A DNA stretch of 49,025 bases from an uncultured Eubacteriales bacterium (GTDB lineage: Bacteria > Bacillota > Clostridia > Christensenellales > CAG-314), in the NCBI GenBank assembly GCA_949289125.1, contig CASEME010000009.1:1-49025 (forward strand), in the 5' to 3' direction. The translations under genes were made by a program, and so were the position numbers. A model generated the notes under the pieces. That model had not been told where the DNA came from. It did no database searches and was given only the letters and a program-made list of their open reading frames with translations. Below, piece after piece: positions 35,058-43,686 of the stretch (its first letter is position 1; the number at the start of each line of letters is the position of its first letter).

Positions 35058-36029
35058 ATGATGGAAATAGAAAAACCGGAAATGCGTGTTGAAGAAAGTG
35101 GAATCAATGGTAGCAAAATTACCATCGTTGCAGAGCCGTTGGAGCGCGGTTATGGCATCACTTTGGGTAACGCATTGAGGAGAGTACTGCTTGCCGCATT
35201 GCCCGGTGTTGCAGTAGTAGGCATCAAGATAGACGGAGTGCAACACGAGTTTACCACCATCCCCGGTGTACGTGAGGACGTGACAGACATTATACTCAAC
35301 ATCAAGTGTCTTGCGCTAAAATCCGGCAACGAGGACAAAGACTTCAGAAAGACAATTTCTATTCACAAGGTAGGTCCTTGCGAAGTACGTGCAGGAGATA
35401 TTGTAACGGACGCTGAGGTAGAAGTACTCAACCCCGACCTTTACATCTGTACTTTGGAAGAAGGTAAAGAGTTTAACTGCGAGCTGTATGTGGGCAGAGG
35501 CTGCGGTTATGCCTCTATAGAGAAGAACAAAGAGCGCAATAAGGAATTGAAAATCAACTATCCTTTGGGCTTTATCCCCATCGATTCGATATTTGGACCG
35601 GTAAAGAAAGCAAGCTACACGGTTGATCCCGCGCGTGTCGGTCAGGACCTCACTCACGACAAATTGACTTTGAGTGTAGAAACTAACGGTGCTTTTTCGG
35701 GTAGAGAGATAGTTTCACTTGCCGCAAAAATAATAGAAGACCACATCAGAATGTTTGTAGACTTGTCCAACAACTTCAACATAGATATACTGATACCGAG
35801 AGAGTCGGACACTCACAAGAAAGTATTGGAAATGAGCATTGACGATATGGACTTGTCGGTACGTTCGTTCAACTGCTTGAAGCGCGCAGGTATACAGACA
35901 GTGGAAGACCTTACCCGCAAGAGTGAGGACGATATGCTCAAAGTACGCAACCTTGGTCGCAAATCTTTGGATGAAGTTATTGCAAAGTTGGAAAGCTACG
36001 GCTTGTCTTTGAGAAATAAGGATGAATAG
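35058..36029 (+). CDS. rpoA: DNA-directed RNA polymerase alpha subunit
   Basis: A 323-residue subunit that starts RNA polymerase assembly and contacts promoters and activators. The N-terminal domain shows EPLERGYGITLGNALRRVLL and the dimer and beta-contact regions; the C-terminal domain (about 250-323) has the helix-hairpin-helix RVRNLGRKSLDEV-type segment (KVRNLGRKSLDEVIAKLESY) that binds UP-element DNA. Start ATG at 35058 has AAGGAG upstream; ATG 35061 is equally possible. Confidence 0.97.
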   Translation: MMEIEKPEMRVEESGINGSKITIVAEPLERGYGITLGNALRRVLLAALPGVAVVGIKIDGVQHEFTTIPGVREDVTDIILNIKCLALKSGNEDKDFRKTISIHKVGPCEVRAGDIVTDAEVEVLNPDLYICTLEEGKEFNCELYVGRGCGYASIEKNKERNKELKINYPLGFIPIDSIFGPVKKASYTVDPARVGQDLTHDKLTLSVETNGAFSGREIVSLAAKIIEDHIRMFVDLSNNFNIDILIPRESDTHKKVLEMSIDDMDLSVRSFNCLKRAGIQTVEDLTRKSEDDMLKVRNLGRKSLDEVIAKLESYGLSLRNKDE

Positions 36030-36042
36030 GAGATAGACACAA

Positions 36043-36543
36043 ATGGCTTATCAGAGAAAATTAGGCAAAGCAACCGACCAAAGATTGGCGTTGCTCAAAA
36101 ATCAAGTTTCTCAACTTCTGTGGAACGGCAAGTTGGAAACTACAGCTGCCCGTGCAAAAGAAGTGCAGAAGTTGGCAGAAAAATACATCACTCTTGCCAT
36201 CAATAGCTACAAGGATGCTTACGAAGTAGAAAAGACCAAAGTAGTTAAGGGCAAGCAAACAAAAGTAAAGGTACTCAATGACGGCCCCAAAAAGTTGGCT
36301 GCTCGTCGTACTCTTATGGCTAATCTTGCAGACCTTCAGGAAAAGAGATTGCCCAAAGAGAGCCGTACTGCTTACAAAGTAAGAACAAAGGATGTCAAAC
36401 ACCCCTTGATTGAAAAAATGTTCAACTACTATGCTAAGCACTTTGACGACCGTGAAAACGCTCAGGGCGGATATACAGCTGTCTACAAGATGACTCAGCG
36501 CAAAGGTGACGGCGCAGAGATGGCTTTGGTAGTAGTTCTGTAA
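36043..36543 (+). CDS. rplQ: 50S ribosomal protein L17 (bL17) with internal insertion
   Basis: A 166-residue tunnel-exit protein; the usual length is 110-130. The N-terminal part (YQRKLGKATDQRLALLKNQV) and the end (GGYTAVYKMTQRKGDGAEMA) are typical. Between them about 45 extra residues appear, rich in Lys (KTKVVKGKQTKVKVLNDGPK onward). The frame is open and codon use is unchanged. Last gene of the ribosomal cluster; a terminator follows. Confidence 0.95.
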   Translation: MAYQRKLGKATDQRLALLKNQVSQLLWNGKLETTAARAKEVQKLAEKYITLAINSYKDAYEVEKTKVVKGKQTKVKVLNDGPKKLAARRTLMANLADLQEKRLPKESRTAYKVRTKDVKHPLIEKMFNYYAKHFDDRENAQGGYTAVYKMTQRKGDGAEMALVVVL

Positions 36544-36577
36544 TATCAACACCGTATAGTACTTAATAATTACAATC

Positions 36578-36628
36578 AAAAAGACAATGGCAGGCATACC
36601 GTTAGTATGTAGGCTGTTGTCTTTTTTT
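36578..36628 (+). terminator. Intrinsic terminator of the ribosomal cluster
   Basis: Arms AAAAAGACAA (36578-36587) and TTGTCTTTTT (36617-36626) close over an inner CATAC/GTATG hairpin, followed by more T. A strong terminator 35 bases after rplQ. Confidence 0.9.
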
Positions 36629-36717
36629 GTTGGTAATTGGCGCTTTTTTAATAGGCAAACATGTACACGCCTTAGCAGTATTTGCCTACTAATTTGTATT
36701 GCTTTGTACTTTGGGTA

Positions 36718-36746
36718 TTGAATTTGCCAATTAAATGGTGTAAAAT
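36718..36746 (+). promoter_or_regulatory. Promoter of the NTF2-like gene
   Basis: TTGAAT (36718-36723), 17-base spacer, TAAAAT (36741-36746), 53 bases before the start codon. Confidence 0.65.
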
Positions 36747-36799
36747 AAATTATATACACTATATAGTGGTATTTTGTAGCATAATAAGGAGGGTTTGCT

Positions 36800-37168
36800 A
36801 TGGATATCAAAGGTTATTGGCAGGCAATTTTGCAACAGGACGCAGACAAAATAGCCGATTATTTTCATTCAGACGCATACATAAATTGGCACAATACCAA
36901 CGAGCACTTTACTGTAGAACAGTTTGTTGCTGTCAACTGCTTGTATCCTGGTGAGTGGGAAGGCGAAATTGAGCGTGTGGAGTGGCAGGACAATCTTGTA
37001 ATAAGCGTAGTGAAGATATTTTCGCACGACAAAACACGCTGTTTTCACGTGACGTCCTTTTTTACTATGGAAAACAAAAAGATAAGTGTATTGGACGAGT
37101 ATTGGGGAGAGGACGGACCTGCACCTCTTTGGCGTACGGAAAGACAACTTGGTACAGCACTGCAATAA
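36800..37168 (+). CDS. NTF2/SnoaL-like domain protein
   Basis: A 122-residue cytoplasmic protein whose pattern fits the NTF2-like fold: an N-terminal helix (GYWQAILQQDADKIADYF), then His/Trp-containing HSDAYINWHNTNEHFTVEQF, and a run of beta strands ending in DEYWGEDGPAPLW. Relatives in Firmicutes are annotated as SnoaL-like or nuclear transport factor 2 family proteins of unknown substrate. Start ATG follows AAGGAGGG. It is a single gene between terminator and pth and its role cannot be deduced from context. Confidence 0.75.
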   Translation: MDIKGYWQAILQQDADKIADYFHSDAYINWHNTNEHFTVEQFVAVNCLYPGEWEGEIERVEWQDNLVISVVKIFSHDKTRCFHVTSFFTMENKKISVLDEYWGEDGPAPLWRTERQLGTALQ

Positions 37169-37209
37169 TAATAGGTGTGCAAAACACTTTGTAAGTGCTA
37201 TGCAATAGT

Positions 37210-37238
37210 TTGACGGTGAAATTGTTTTGCTGTATAAT
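37210..37238 (+). promoter_or_regulatory. Promoter of pth
   Basis: TTGACG (37210-37215), 17-base spacer, TATAAT (37233-37238), giving a short leader of about 22 bases. Confidence 0.8.
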
Positions 37239-37266
37239 TGTTGTGCTTTATTAGCGAGGTGTGTAT

Positions 37267-37833
37267 ATGTATCTTATTGTAGGGCTTGGTAATCCCAATG
37301 CAAAATACTTGATGACCTTTCACAACGTGGGTTTTATGTGTGTAGATGTGTTGGCAGACAAACTCAACGTCGAATTTGACAAAAAGGAGTGCAAGGCTGT
37401 CACTGCGCATACGTTTATCAACGGCGAAAAGGTTATACTTGCCAAACCGCAAACTTATATGAATTTGTCGGGCGAAAGCGTGGTAGAGCTAATCAATAAA
37501 TACAAAATACCTTACGACAAAGTGATAGTTGTCTACGATGACGTTGATATTGACTTGGGTTGTTTGCGTATTCGTGCCAATGGCTCTGCAGGTACTCACA
37601 ACGGTATGCGCAACATCGTGGCACTTTGTGGCACAACGGACTTTGCGCGTATAAGAGTTGGCATAGGCAAAGATACTCCTATGTCGCTTATGAACTATGT
37701 ACTGTCCAAAGTGAGTGAGGAAGATATGACATTGCTCAAGCCTGCGCTCAATCATGCCGCAGATGCACTGTGTGAGTGGTCAAAGGGCGACAGCATAGAG
37801 CGTATCGGCAACAGGCACAACATCAAAAAGTAA
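37267..37833 (+). CDS. pth: Peptidyl-tRNA hydrolase
   Basis: Releases tRNA from stalled peptidyl-tRNA. The start chosen is ATG at 37267, six bases after GAGGT; GTG at 37261 overlaps that site. The 188 residues match Pth: IVGLGNPNAKY, the catalytic His19 in TFHNVGF, KPQTYMNLSGES, and VYDDVDIDLG with the catalytic Asp. Two small departures from the usual motif are Asn11 where Gly is common (NPG) and Phe18 where Arg precedes the catalytic His. In Firmicutes pth is usually next to mfd, as here. A strong terminator separates the two. Confidence 0.95.
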   Translation: MYLIVGLGNPNAKYLMTFHNVGFMCVDVLADKLNVEFDKKECKAVTAHTFINGEKVILAKPQTYMNLSGESVVELINKYKIPYDKVIVVYDDVDIDLGCLRIRANGSAGTHNGMRNIVALCGTTDFARIRVGIGKDTPMSLMNYVLSKVSEEDMTLLKPALNHAADALCEWSKGDSIERIGNRHNIKK

Positions 37834-37852
37834 ATAAATAACTTAGTGTTAC

Positions 37853-37891
37853 ACCGATTGTACAGCAGTATTAGCTGTCAATCGGTTTTTT
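37853..37891 (+). terminator. Intrinsic terminator of pth
   Basis: Stem ACCGATTG/CAATCGGT with a continued inner ACAGC/GCTGT stem, followed by six T (37886-37891). Confidence 0.9.
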
Positions 37892-37984
37892 GTGTGCTTA
37901 TCAAACATAAACCACACAAATATTACATTGGTATTATGGTATAATGTTTGTCACTATGTACACGCCTTTGGGTAGTGTATAATG

Positions 37985-38013
37985 TTTACATAATAGGGGC
38001 TTTGTGGTACAAT
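37985..38013 (+). promoter_or_regulatory. Promoter of mfd, abutting its start codon
   Basis: TTTACA (37985-37990), 17-base spacer, TACAAT (38008-38013). The spacer holds ATAGGGGCTT and ends in TGG, like the rpsJ promoter. Expected transcription start is 38019-38021, only 2-4 bases before the ATG at 38023. Confidence 0.75.
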
Positions 38014-38022
38014 AAAACAGAT

Positions 38023-41000
38023 ATGTTAAACTTTTTGCAACGGTTTAATAATACAACGCAATACGACATTTTGTTGTCTGATACCCGTAGTAAACATTTT
38101 ACTGCGGCTTTTGGCGTGCAAAAATATGAAAAACCTTTTATTGTAGGCAGTATGGACGACTTTGTGGTGTACGTTGCGTCCGACTATGTGGATGCTCAAC
38201 GTATATGGCGCACATTGCAGGCAATAAAGGGCAAATTTGCCTATTTGCCTTTCAAAGAGGACGTATTGTTGTACAAGCGTTCAATCAACAAACAGTATGT
38301 ATATCAGCGTAACGCTGTATTGGACGGCATTATCAACGGTAAGTACAACGGCATTGTGGTGTGTATAGAAGCACTTATGCAACTCTATCCCGAGCGCACA
38401 TTGTTTGACAATGTGTTGGAGCTAAGTTGCGGAGCGTCTGTACCTTTTGCTACGCTACATTCTCGCTTGCGCGCGTGTGGTTACAGACGGTGCGACAGCG
38501 TGGAAGATGCCGGAGAATATGCCGTACACGGTGATATCGTAGACTTGTACACGCAAGACGGACGGTACAGAGTAGACTTTTTTGACGATATTATAGAAAG
38601 TATCACGGCAATAGCGCAGGATAAAACTACCAACAAAGTGCAAAGTGTGCGTGTGTGTCCGCTTGCTGAAACTTCGGGCGCAGACCAAAAGGTGATTGAC
38701 GCTTTGCGTGATACCATCAACAGACGCAAAACATCTGCCGATGTTCAGGCGCGTCTTACAGAAATAGTGGACACGATTGCAGTAGACGGTGGTGGAGATT
38801 TGTGTGACAACGGTTGGCTTATGCCCTTTGTGCCCAACAGCACGTTGGCACAGTATCTGCCAAATAATGCGGTAATAGTGTGGGACGAGCCCAAGCTGAT
38901 AGCTCAGCGTGTGGACTTTTTGTACAACGAGCACAATATGAGAGTGGCGTCACTTACAGAGGCGGGAGAAATATTGCCCTTACACGCTGAAGCGTTGACA
39001 GACAACTTCAGATTGTATAGACAATACGATGCCTTTCGACAGTTAGCTATGCAGACATTGCCCTATGGCGGCACTTTTTTCAATGCGCAAAGTATACACA
39101 AGTTTGTTACAGGTGCCGTTGCGTCCTATATGTTGCAACTCGACAGATTGAGAACAGACATGAATAATTGGCTGCACGGTGGCTACGAAGTGGCAATTTT
39201 GGGCGGCGAAAGCAACGATATAGACAATGTGGTGCGCCTTTTGCGTGATGAGGGTATAGAGGTAGAGCTTGGCGACAAGTTGCAATCGGGTGCACAACAC
39301 GGACTTGTGTTGCCTATCTCGGTAGAAAACGGCTTTGTGTCGCACTCCAACAAACTTGTAGTAATAGGCACAAGAGATTTGGGACGCAAAATGTCGGACG
39401 CCAATCTGCCTAAAAGCAAAAAGAGAGCTTTTTTGGCAGTGGAAAAAGGCGACTACGTAGTGCACGACTTCCACGGTATAGGGTTGTGTGAAGGTATACA
39501 AAAGATAACCTCGCCCGACGGTGAAAGCAAGGACTACATTGTAGTTACCTACAAAAAGGGCGACAGACTGTATGTGCCTGCCGAAAACAGCGACACGTTG
39601 TCACGTTATAGCGGTGGTGAAAACCCAACCTTGTCCAAATTGGGCGGAGATGACTTTGCTAAGGTCAAAAGCAAAGTCAAAGCAAGCGTCAAAGCAATGT
39701 CCTTTGACTTGCTCAAACTGTACTCCGAGCGTCAACGTCCGCGCGGTTTCAAATATGCAACAGACAGCTATCTTCAGGAGGCTTTTGCACGTGCGTTTGC
39801 GTACACACCTACCGAAGACCAAATAAAAAGTATCAACGAGATACGTCAAGATTTAATGTCCGACCGCATAATGGACAGAGTGCTTGTGGGCGACGTAGGT
39901 TTTGGCAAAACAGAAGTAGCAATGCGTGCTGCCTTTGACGTAGTGTGCAACAAGAGGCAAGTGGCAGTGCTTGTGCCTACAACTATACTTGCCGAGCAAC
40001 ATTATCGCAACTTTGTCAAACGTATGCAGCCGTTTGACATCAAAGTGGCTTGCGTCAATCGTTTTCGCACACCGCAACAGCAAGACAAAATACTAAGCGA
40101 TACCGCAACGGGCAAAGTGGATATCCTTATAGGTACGCATAGACTGCTCAGCCGTGACGTGCATTTTGACAATCTTGGTTTGCTTGTTTTGGACGAGGAA
40201 CAGCGTTTTGGCGTAGAGCACAAGGAACAGTTGAAAACTATCAAAAAGACAGTGGACGTACTAACGCTGTCGGCAACGCCCATACCACGCACGTTGCATA
40301 TGGCGCTTTCGGGCATAAGAGATATTTCCACAATCACCACACCGCCCGTCAAACGTATGCCGGTAGAAACTTTTGTCACCGAAGAATCGGACGCAATGAT
40401 GAGAGATATTGTGCTAAGAGAGTTGGGGCGTGGCGGACAGGTATTTTTTGTGTACAACCGTGTAGAAACTATAGACTCTTTTCAGAAAAGGCTGTCACAA
40501 TTATTGCCTGATGCACGCATTATTGTGGCACACGGTCAAATGGCGGAAAATGTATTGGAAGATAGCGTATATAGCTTTCAACAGGGCAAAGCAGACGTGC
40601 TGTTGTGTACTACTATTATCGAAAACGGTATAGATATATCCAATGCCAATACGCTTATTGTGTATGACGCCGACAACTTAGGTTTGTCGCAGTTGTATCA
40701 GTTGCGTGGCAGAGTGGGCAGAGGGGACAAGTTGGCTTATGCTTACTTCTTGTATAGACAAAACAAAATACTCAATAGCGACGCATACAAACGACTGAGT
40801 TCTATTATGCAATACACGCAGTTGGGTAGCGGCTTCAAAATAGCCATGAAAGACTTGGAAATTCGCGGTGCAGGCAACGTGTTGGGACGAGAGCAACACG
40901 GGCACATGATGAAAGTGGGCTACGATATGTATGCAAGGCTGTTGAAAGAGGCAGTTGCCGAGGCAAAGGGACAAAAGGAAAGTTATATACCTGCCGCGCA

Positions 41001-41433
41001 AATGGAAGTGGATTTGGACGCTTATGCCCCCGAAGATTATATCGCCGCACAGTCCGAACGTATAGAGTTTTATCAGGAGTTGGCTTGCGCGCAGGATATC
41101 GAGCAGTTGGACAAGCTACGAGCGCAGACCGAGCAAGTGTATGGTGCAATACCCAAGCAACTTGACAACTTGTTTTTGGTGGCAAACCTCAAAGTAAAAG
41201 CCACTCAAGCAGGCATAACAAAAGTTACTGTGCGTCACGGCAGAGGCGAATTGCTGTTTGGTAGCAAAGAGCTGTTGCTTCAAAAAAAGGTGGTGGATAC
41301 TGTATTGGCATCTCCCAATAGATACAAATTTTCTTCCGTTGGCTATGAAGTGGTAGTAGAAGGCAAAGAGCTTGTTGCCAAACAAAGATTGCTTGCAGCC
41401 ATAGACGATTTTTTGCAATCTGTATCAAACTAA
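38023..41433 (+). CDS. mfd: Transcription-repair coupling factor Mfd
   Basis: A DNA translocase that removes stalled RNA polymerase and recruits UvrA. The 1136 residues, from ATG at 38023, show the UvrB-like N-terminal domains, the polymerase-interacting CarD-like domain (KGDYVVHDFHGIGLCEGI), the RecG-type helicase core with Walker A GDVGFGKTEVA (about 622-632), DEEQRFG and the motif VI region QLRGRVGRG, and the C-terminal autoinhibitory domain. Upstream in-frame codons back to 37948 lie within the promoter and have no ribosome binding site. The chosen ATG also lacks one, and the promoter spacing implies a nearly leaderless mRNA. Confidence 0.93.
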   Translation: MLNFLQRFNNTTQYDILLSDTRSKHFTAAFGVQKYEKPFIVGSMDDFVVYVASDYVDAQRIWRTLQAIKGKFAYLPFKEDVLLYKRSINKQYVYQRNAVLDGIINGKYNGIVVCIEALMQLYPERTLFDNVLELSCGASVPFATLHSRLRACGYRRCDSVEDAGEYAVHGDIVDLYTQDGRYRVDFFDDIIESITAIAQDKTTNKVQSVRVCPLAETSGADQKVIDALRDTINRRKTSADVQARLTEIVDTIAVDGGGDLCDNGWLMPFVPNSTLAQYLPNNAVIVWDEPKLIAQRVDFLYNEHNMRVASLTEAGEILPLHAEALTDNFRLYRQYDAFRQLAMQTLPYGGTFFNAQSIHKFVTGAVASYMLQLDRLRTDMNNWLHGGYEVAILGGESNDIDNVVRLLRDEGIEVELGDKLQSGAQHGLVLPISVENGFVSHSNKLVVIGTRDLGRKMSDANLPKSKKRAFLAVEKGDYVVHDFHGIGLCEGIQKITSPDGESKDYIVVTYKKGDRLYVPAENSDTLSRYSGGENPTLSKLGGDDFAKVKSKVKASVKAMSFDLLKLYSERQRPRGFKYATDSYLQEAFARAFAYTPTEDQIKSINEIRQDLMSDRIMDRVLVGDVGFGKTEVAMRAAFDVVCNKRQVAVLVPTTILAEQHYRNFVKRMQPFDIKVACVNRFRTPQQQDKILSDTATGKVDILIGTHRLLSRDVHFDNLGLLVLDEEQRFGVEHKEQLKTIKKTVDVLTLSATPIPRTLHMALSGIRDISTITTPPVKRMPVETFVTEESDAMMRDIVLRELGRGGQVFFVYNRVETIDSFQKRLSQLLPDARIIVAHGQMAENVLEDSVYSFQQGKADVLLCTTIIENGIDISNANTLIVYDADNLGLSQLYQLRGRVGRGDKLAYAYFLYRQNKILNSDAYKRLSSIMQYTQLGSGFKIAMKDLEIRGAGNVLGREQHGHMMKVGYDMYARLLKEAVAEAKGQKESYIPAAQMEVDLDAYAPEDYIAAQSERIEFYQELACAQDIEQLDKLRAQTEQVYGAIPKQLDNLFLVANLKVKATQAGITKVTVRHGRGELLFGSKELLLQKKVVDTVLASPNRYKFSSVGYEVVVEGKELVAKQRLLAAIDDFLQSVSN

Positions 41434-41457
41434 TAGCCACAAATGTGTCTTAAACGA

Positions 41458-41486
41458 TTGCTATTTTGCGGCAAATCTATTATAAT
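41458..41486 (+). promoter_or_regulatory. Promoter of the PrsA-like gene
   Basis: TTGCTA (41458-41463), 17-base spacer, TATAAT (41481-41486), giving a leader of about 60 bases with a small imperfect inverted repeat near 41498-41522. Confidence 0.75.
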
Positions 41487-41552
41487 TAACAGGTATAAGT
41501 ACGATAATCGACTATTGTCGTTTGACACCGTACAAATGTTTAGGAGTGTAAA

Positions 41553-43397
41553 ATGAAGAAAAGCATTAAAGTTCTTGCGCTGGTTATTGCAGTAGTGATG
41601 GTACTGTCCATATTGGCAGGCTGTTCGCTGTTCGGCAAAGAAATGGCTAAATATCGCAATCAGACTATGCTTATTGTAGGCAACGAGCCTGTCAGTGTAG
41701 GCGTAGTTATGGATCAGTTCAACAATTACTATTACAACTATTCTTCTTACATCAGCAGTGGTTATATGACTTTGAATGATTTGTTCTCCACAGTGATGGA
41801 CAGTATTTATACGTTGTATTCCAAGGTAGATTCGTACAAAAATGATGTAACTACGGTAAAATACACCGAAGAACAAAACCCGTACATTAAGTTGGGTTAC
41901 TACAGTGCGGAGTATCTTACCAAGAGCGAAATGGAATATGTGTTGCAGTATGTAAAGTACGGTCTGTTTACTTCCTTTGATATAGAAGTCAACAACTACA
42001 TTGCTCTCGAGATAGGCAAAATGCCCGAAGAGACAGAAGAGACAGACGACAGAGCTTTTTATGAGTACGACGATATGGGCACTGCTAAGACGTATGCCGA
42101 AAAGTTGTACAACGACAGCATCACATCGGAAGAGATGAATGAGTACTATGACAAGTACTACAACTTTGCTGAGTTTGATCGCAATTCTGCAGACTACAAC
42201 GACTACGTATTTGCCAACGCTCAACAGGCTCAGGCAAGAGTGGACTATATCAACGAGCAGCTCAAACAATACGTCATCGATGAGGAAGGCGAGAAGGACG
42301 AGTATCCTACAATAACTGCCGAGAAGTACATCGAGTATCAGAACAAGGCTATCAAAAAGCTTAATGAGCGTGTAACAGATACCTATGGTGCAGATCTTAG
42401 CAACTACTTTGTAGAAAGAGCAGAGTCTTCTATCATAACAATTATCAGCTACAAGTGGGATTTGAAACAATCGAGCGTAATAGAGCAAGATCAGGCTGCA
42501 TTGATTGACACGCTTACACAACGTTACAACAATGCAAAAGACGCATTTACAACTTCTATCAATGCCAACGTAGACAACTACATCACGTTTATAGAAGGTT
42601 TGTCTGATACAAGCTATATCTACAACGTTCCTACCCTCTATAAAGATAGTTATATCTTTGTCAAAAACTTGCTTATACCTTTTAGCGATGCACAAAAGGC
42701 AAAACTTGCCAACTATGCAACAATTTTGGGTTCTACAACAAGTGAAGAATATATCAAAGTACGCAATCAACTTGCTGCCGAGATAGTGGCAAAAGACTTC
42801 AACAACGACGAAGCAGAAGTGAGCGGTTTGTTTACCTATGATGCTGAGTTCAACAAAATACAGCTCGCTGGTGAGCTTGCATCGGCTTTGCCCAATGACG
42901 GTTCTGTCACTCCCGAATCGTTTGTAGAGCTTATGAAACGTTTCAACACAGATACAGCACAGCACTCTGCTTTGTACGAGTACGTTGTACGTGTGGACGA
43001 AACAACTCCTTCCGATTATCAAGCTAAGTGGGTACAAGAGTTTGTGGATGCAGCTTTGGAAGCAAAACAAGGTGGCTTGCATCACTACGGCATTGCAGTG
43101 AGCGAATATGGCGTACACATTGTATACTATTCGTCCGATGTTACCGCTTGGGATAGCTTTGATAGTAGCAGAATTTACGATACAAAGAGCAACGAATATC
43201 GTTTCCTCAAATCGTACTACGAAAGTGTTCAAACCAACATCAATACCGAAGCCGTAGAAAAGCTTAACGACGAATACAGATATGCAGGCAAAATTAAAGT
43301 TGTCAATTCTGAGTTGCAACAGTTGCTTAAGGACTTTGGCGTATCTTATGACTTTAATGCCGCTATGGTAAAACCCGAGGAAGACACCGAAGAATAA
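41553..43397 (+). CDS. PrsA/SurA-like peptidyl-prolyl isomerase lipoprotein
   Basis: An extracytoplasmic folding factor. The 614-residue precursor has a lipoprotein signal ending LAGC (Cys24). An N-terminal SurA-type segment follows (LIVGNEPVSVGVVMDQFNNY), then a long helical middle region rich in Tyr, Asn and Glu, and a parvulin-like block near residues 370-530 (FVKNLLIPFSDAQKAKL; GLHHYGIAVSEYGVHIVYY, the typical end of a parvulin domain). It is about twice the length of PrsA. In many Firmicutes a prsA-type gene lies directly after mfd, supporting the call. Start ATG follows TTAGGAGT. Catalytic competence of the isomerase domain cannot be judged by eye. Confidence 0.82.
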   Translation: MKKSIKVLALVIAVVMVLSILAGCSLFGKEMAKYRNQTMLIVGNEPVSVGVVMDQFNNYYYNYSSYISSGYMTLNDLFSTVMDSIYTLYSKVDSYKNDVTTVKYTEEQNPYIKLGYYSAEYLTKSEMEYVLQYVKYGLFTSFDIEVNNYIALEIGKMPEETEETDDRAFYEYDDMGTAKTYAEKLYNDSITSEEMNEYYDKYYNFAEFDRNSADYNDYVFANAQQAQARVDYINEQLKQYVIDEEGEKDEYPTITAEKYIEYQNKAIKKLNERVTDTYGADLSNYFVERAESSIITIISYKWDLKQSSVIEQDQAALIDTLTQRYNNAKDAFTTSINANVDNYITFIEGLSDTSYIYNVPTLYKDSYIFVKNLLIPFSDAQKAKLANYATILGSTTSEEYIKVRNQLAAEIVAKDFNNDEAEVSGLFTYDAEFNKIQLAGELASALPNDGSVTPESFVELMKRFNTDTAQHSALYEYVVRVDETTPSDYQAKWVQEFVDAALEAKQGGLHHYGIAVSEYGVHIVYYSSDVTAWDSFDSSRIYDTKSNEYRFLKSYYESVQTNINTEAVEKLNDEYRYAGKIKVVNSELQQLLKDFGVSYDFNAAMVKPEEDTEE

Positions 43398-43425
43398 TTA
43401 GTTGTCTCAATACAGATAAGTTAAT

Positions 43426-43465
43426 AACAACCGCTTACGTATATAGCGCAAGCGGTTGTTTTTTT
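43426..43465 (+). terminator. Intrinsic terminator of the PrsA-like gene
   Basis: An 11-bp perfect stem AACAACCGCTT/AAGCGGTTGTT followed by a T-run. Confidence 0.92.
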
Positions 43466-43628
43466 ATCAAACAAATATTAGACGTATTGCACATAAGTAT
43501 TACAGGCAATGCCAACAGCATTACGCTAACAATAGTGCGCGTACAAGTTGTGACCGCAAGGTGTACAATATTTTTGTACTTGCAAATTGTATTTTAGAAG
43601 CTTTGTAATTGAAAATTACACTTTGCTA

Positions 43629-43656
43629 TTTACAAAAAATATGTGTGTGCTATAAT
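43629..43656 (+). promoter_or_regulatory. Promoter of the PIG-L deacetylase gene
   Basis: TTTACA (43629-43634), 16-base spacer, TATAAT (43651-43656). It lies inside the longest open frame, which is why the start is placed at 43687. Confidence 0.75.
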
Positions 43657-43686
43657 GAGTTTAGTCAATTACAGGCGGTAAATAGT

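Noticed and set aside
41430-43319. A 629-codon minus-strand open frame opposite the PrsA-like gene
   Set aside because: Same reason: shadow of a well-supported lipoprotein gene, Cys/Val/Ile-rich, no ribosome binding site.
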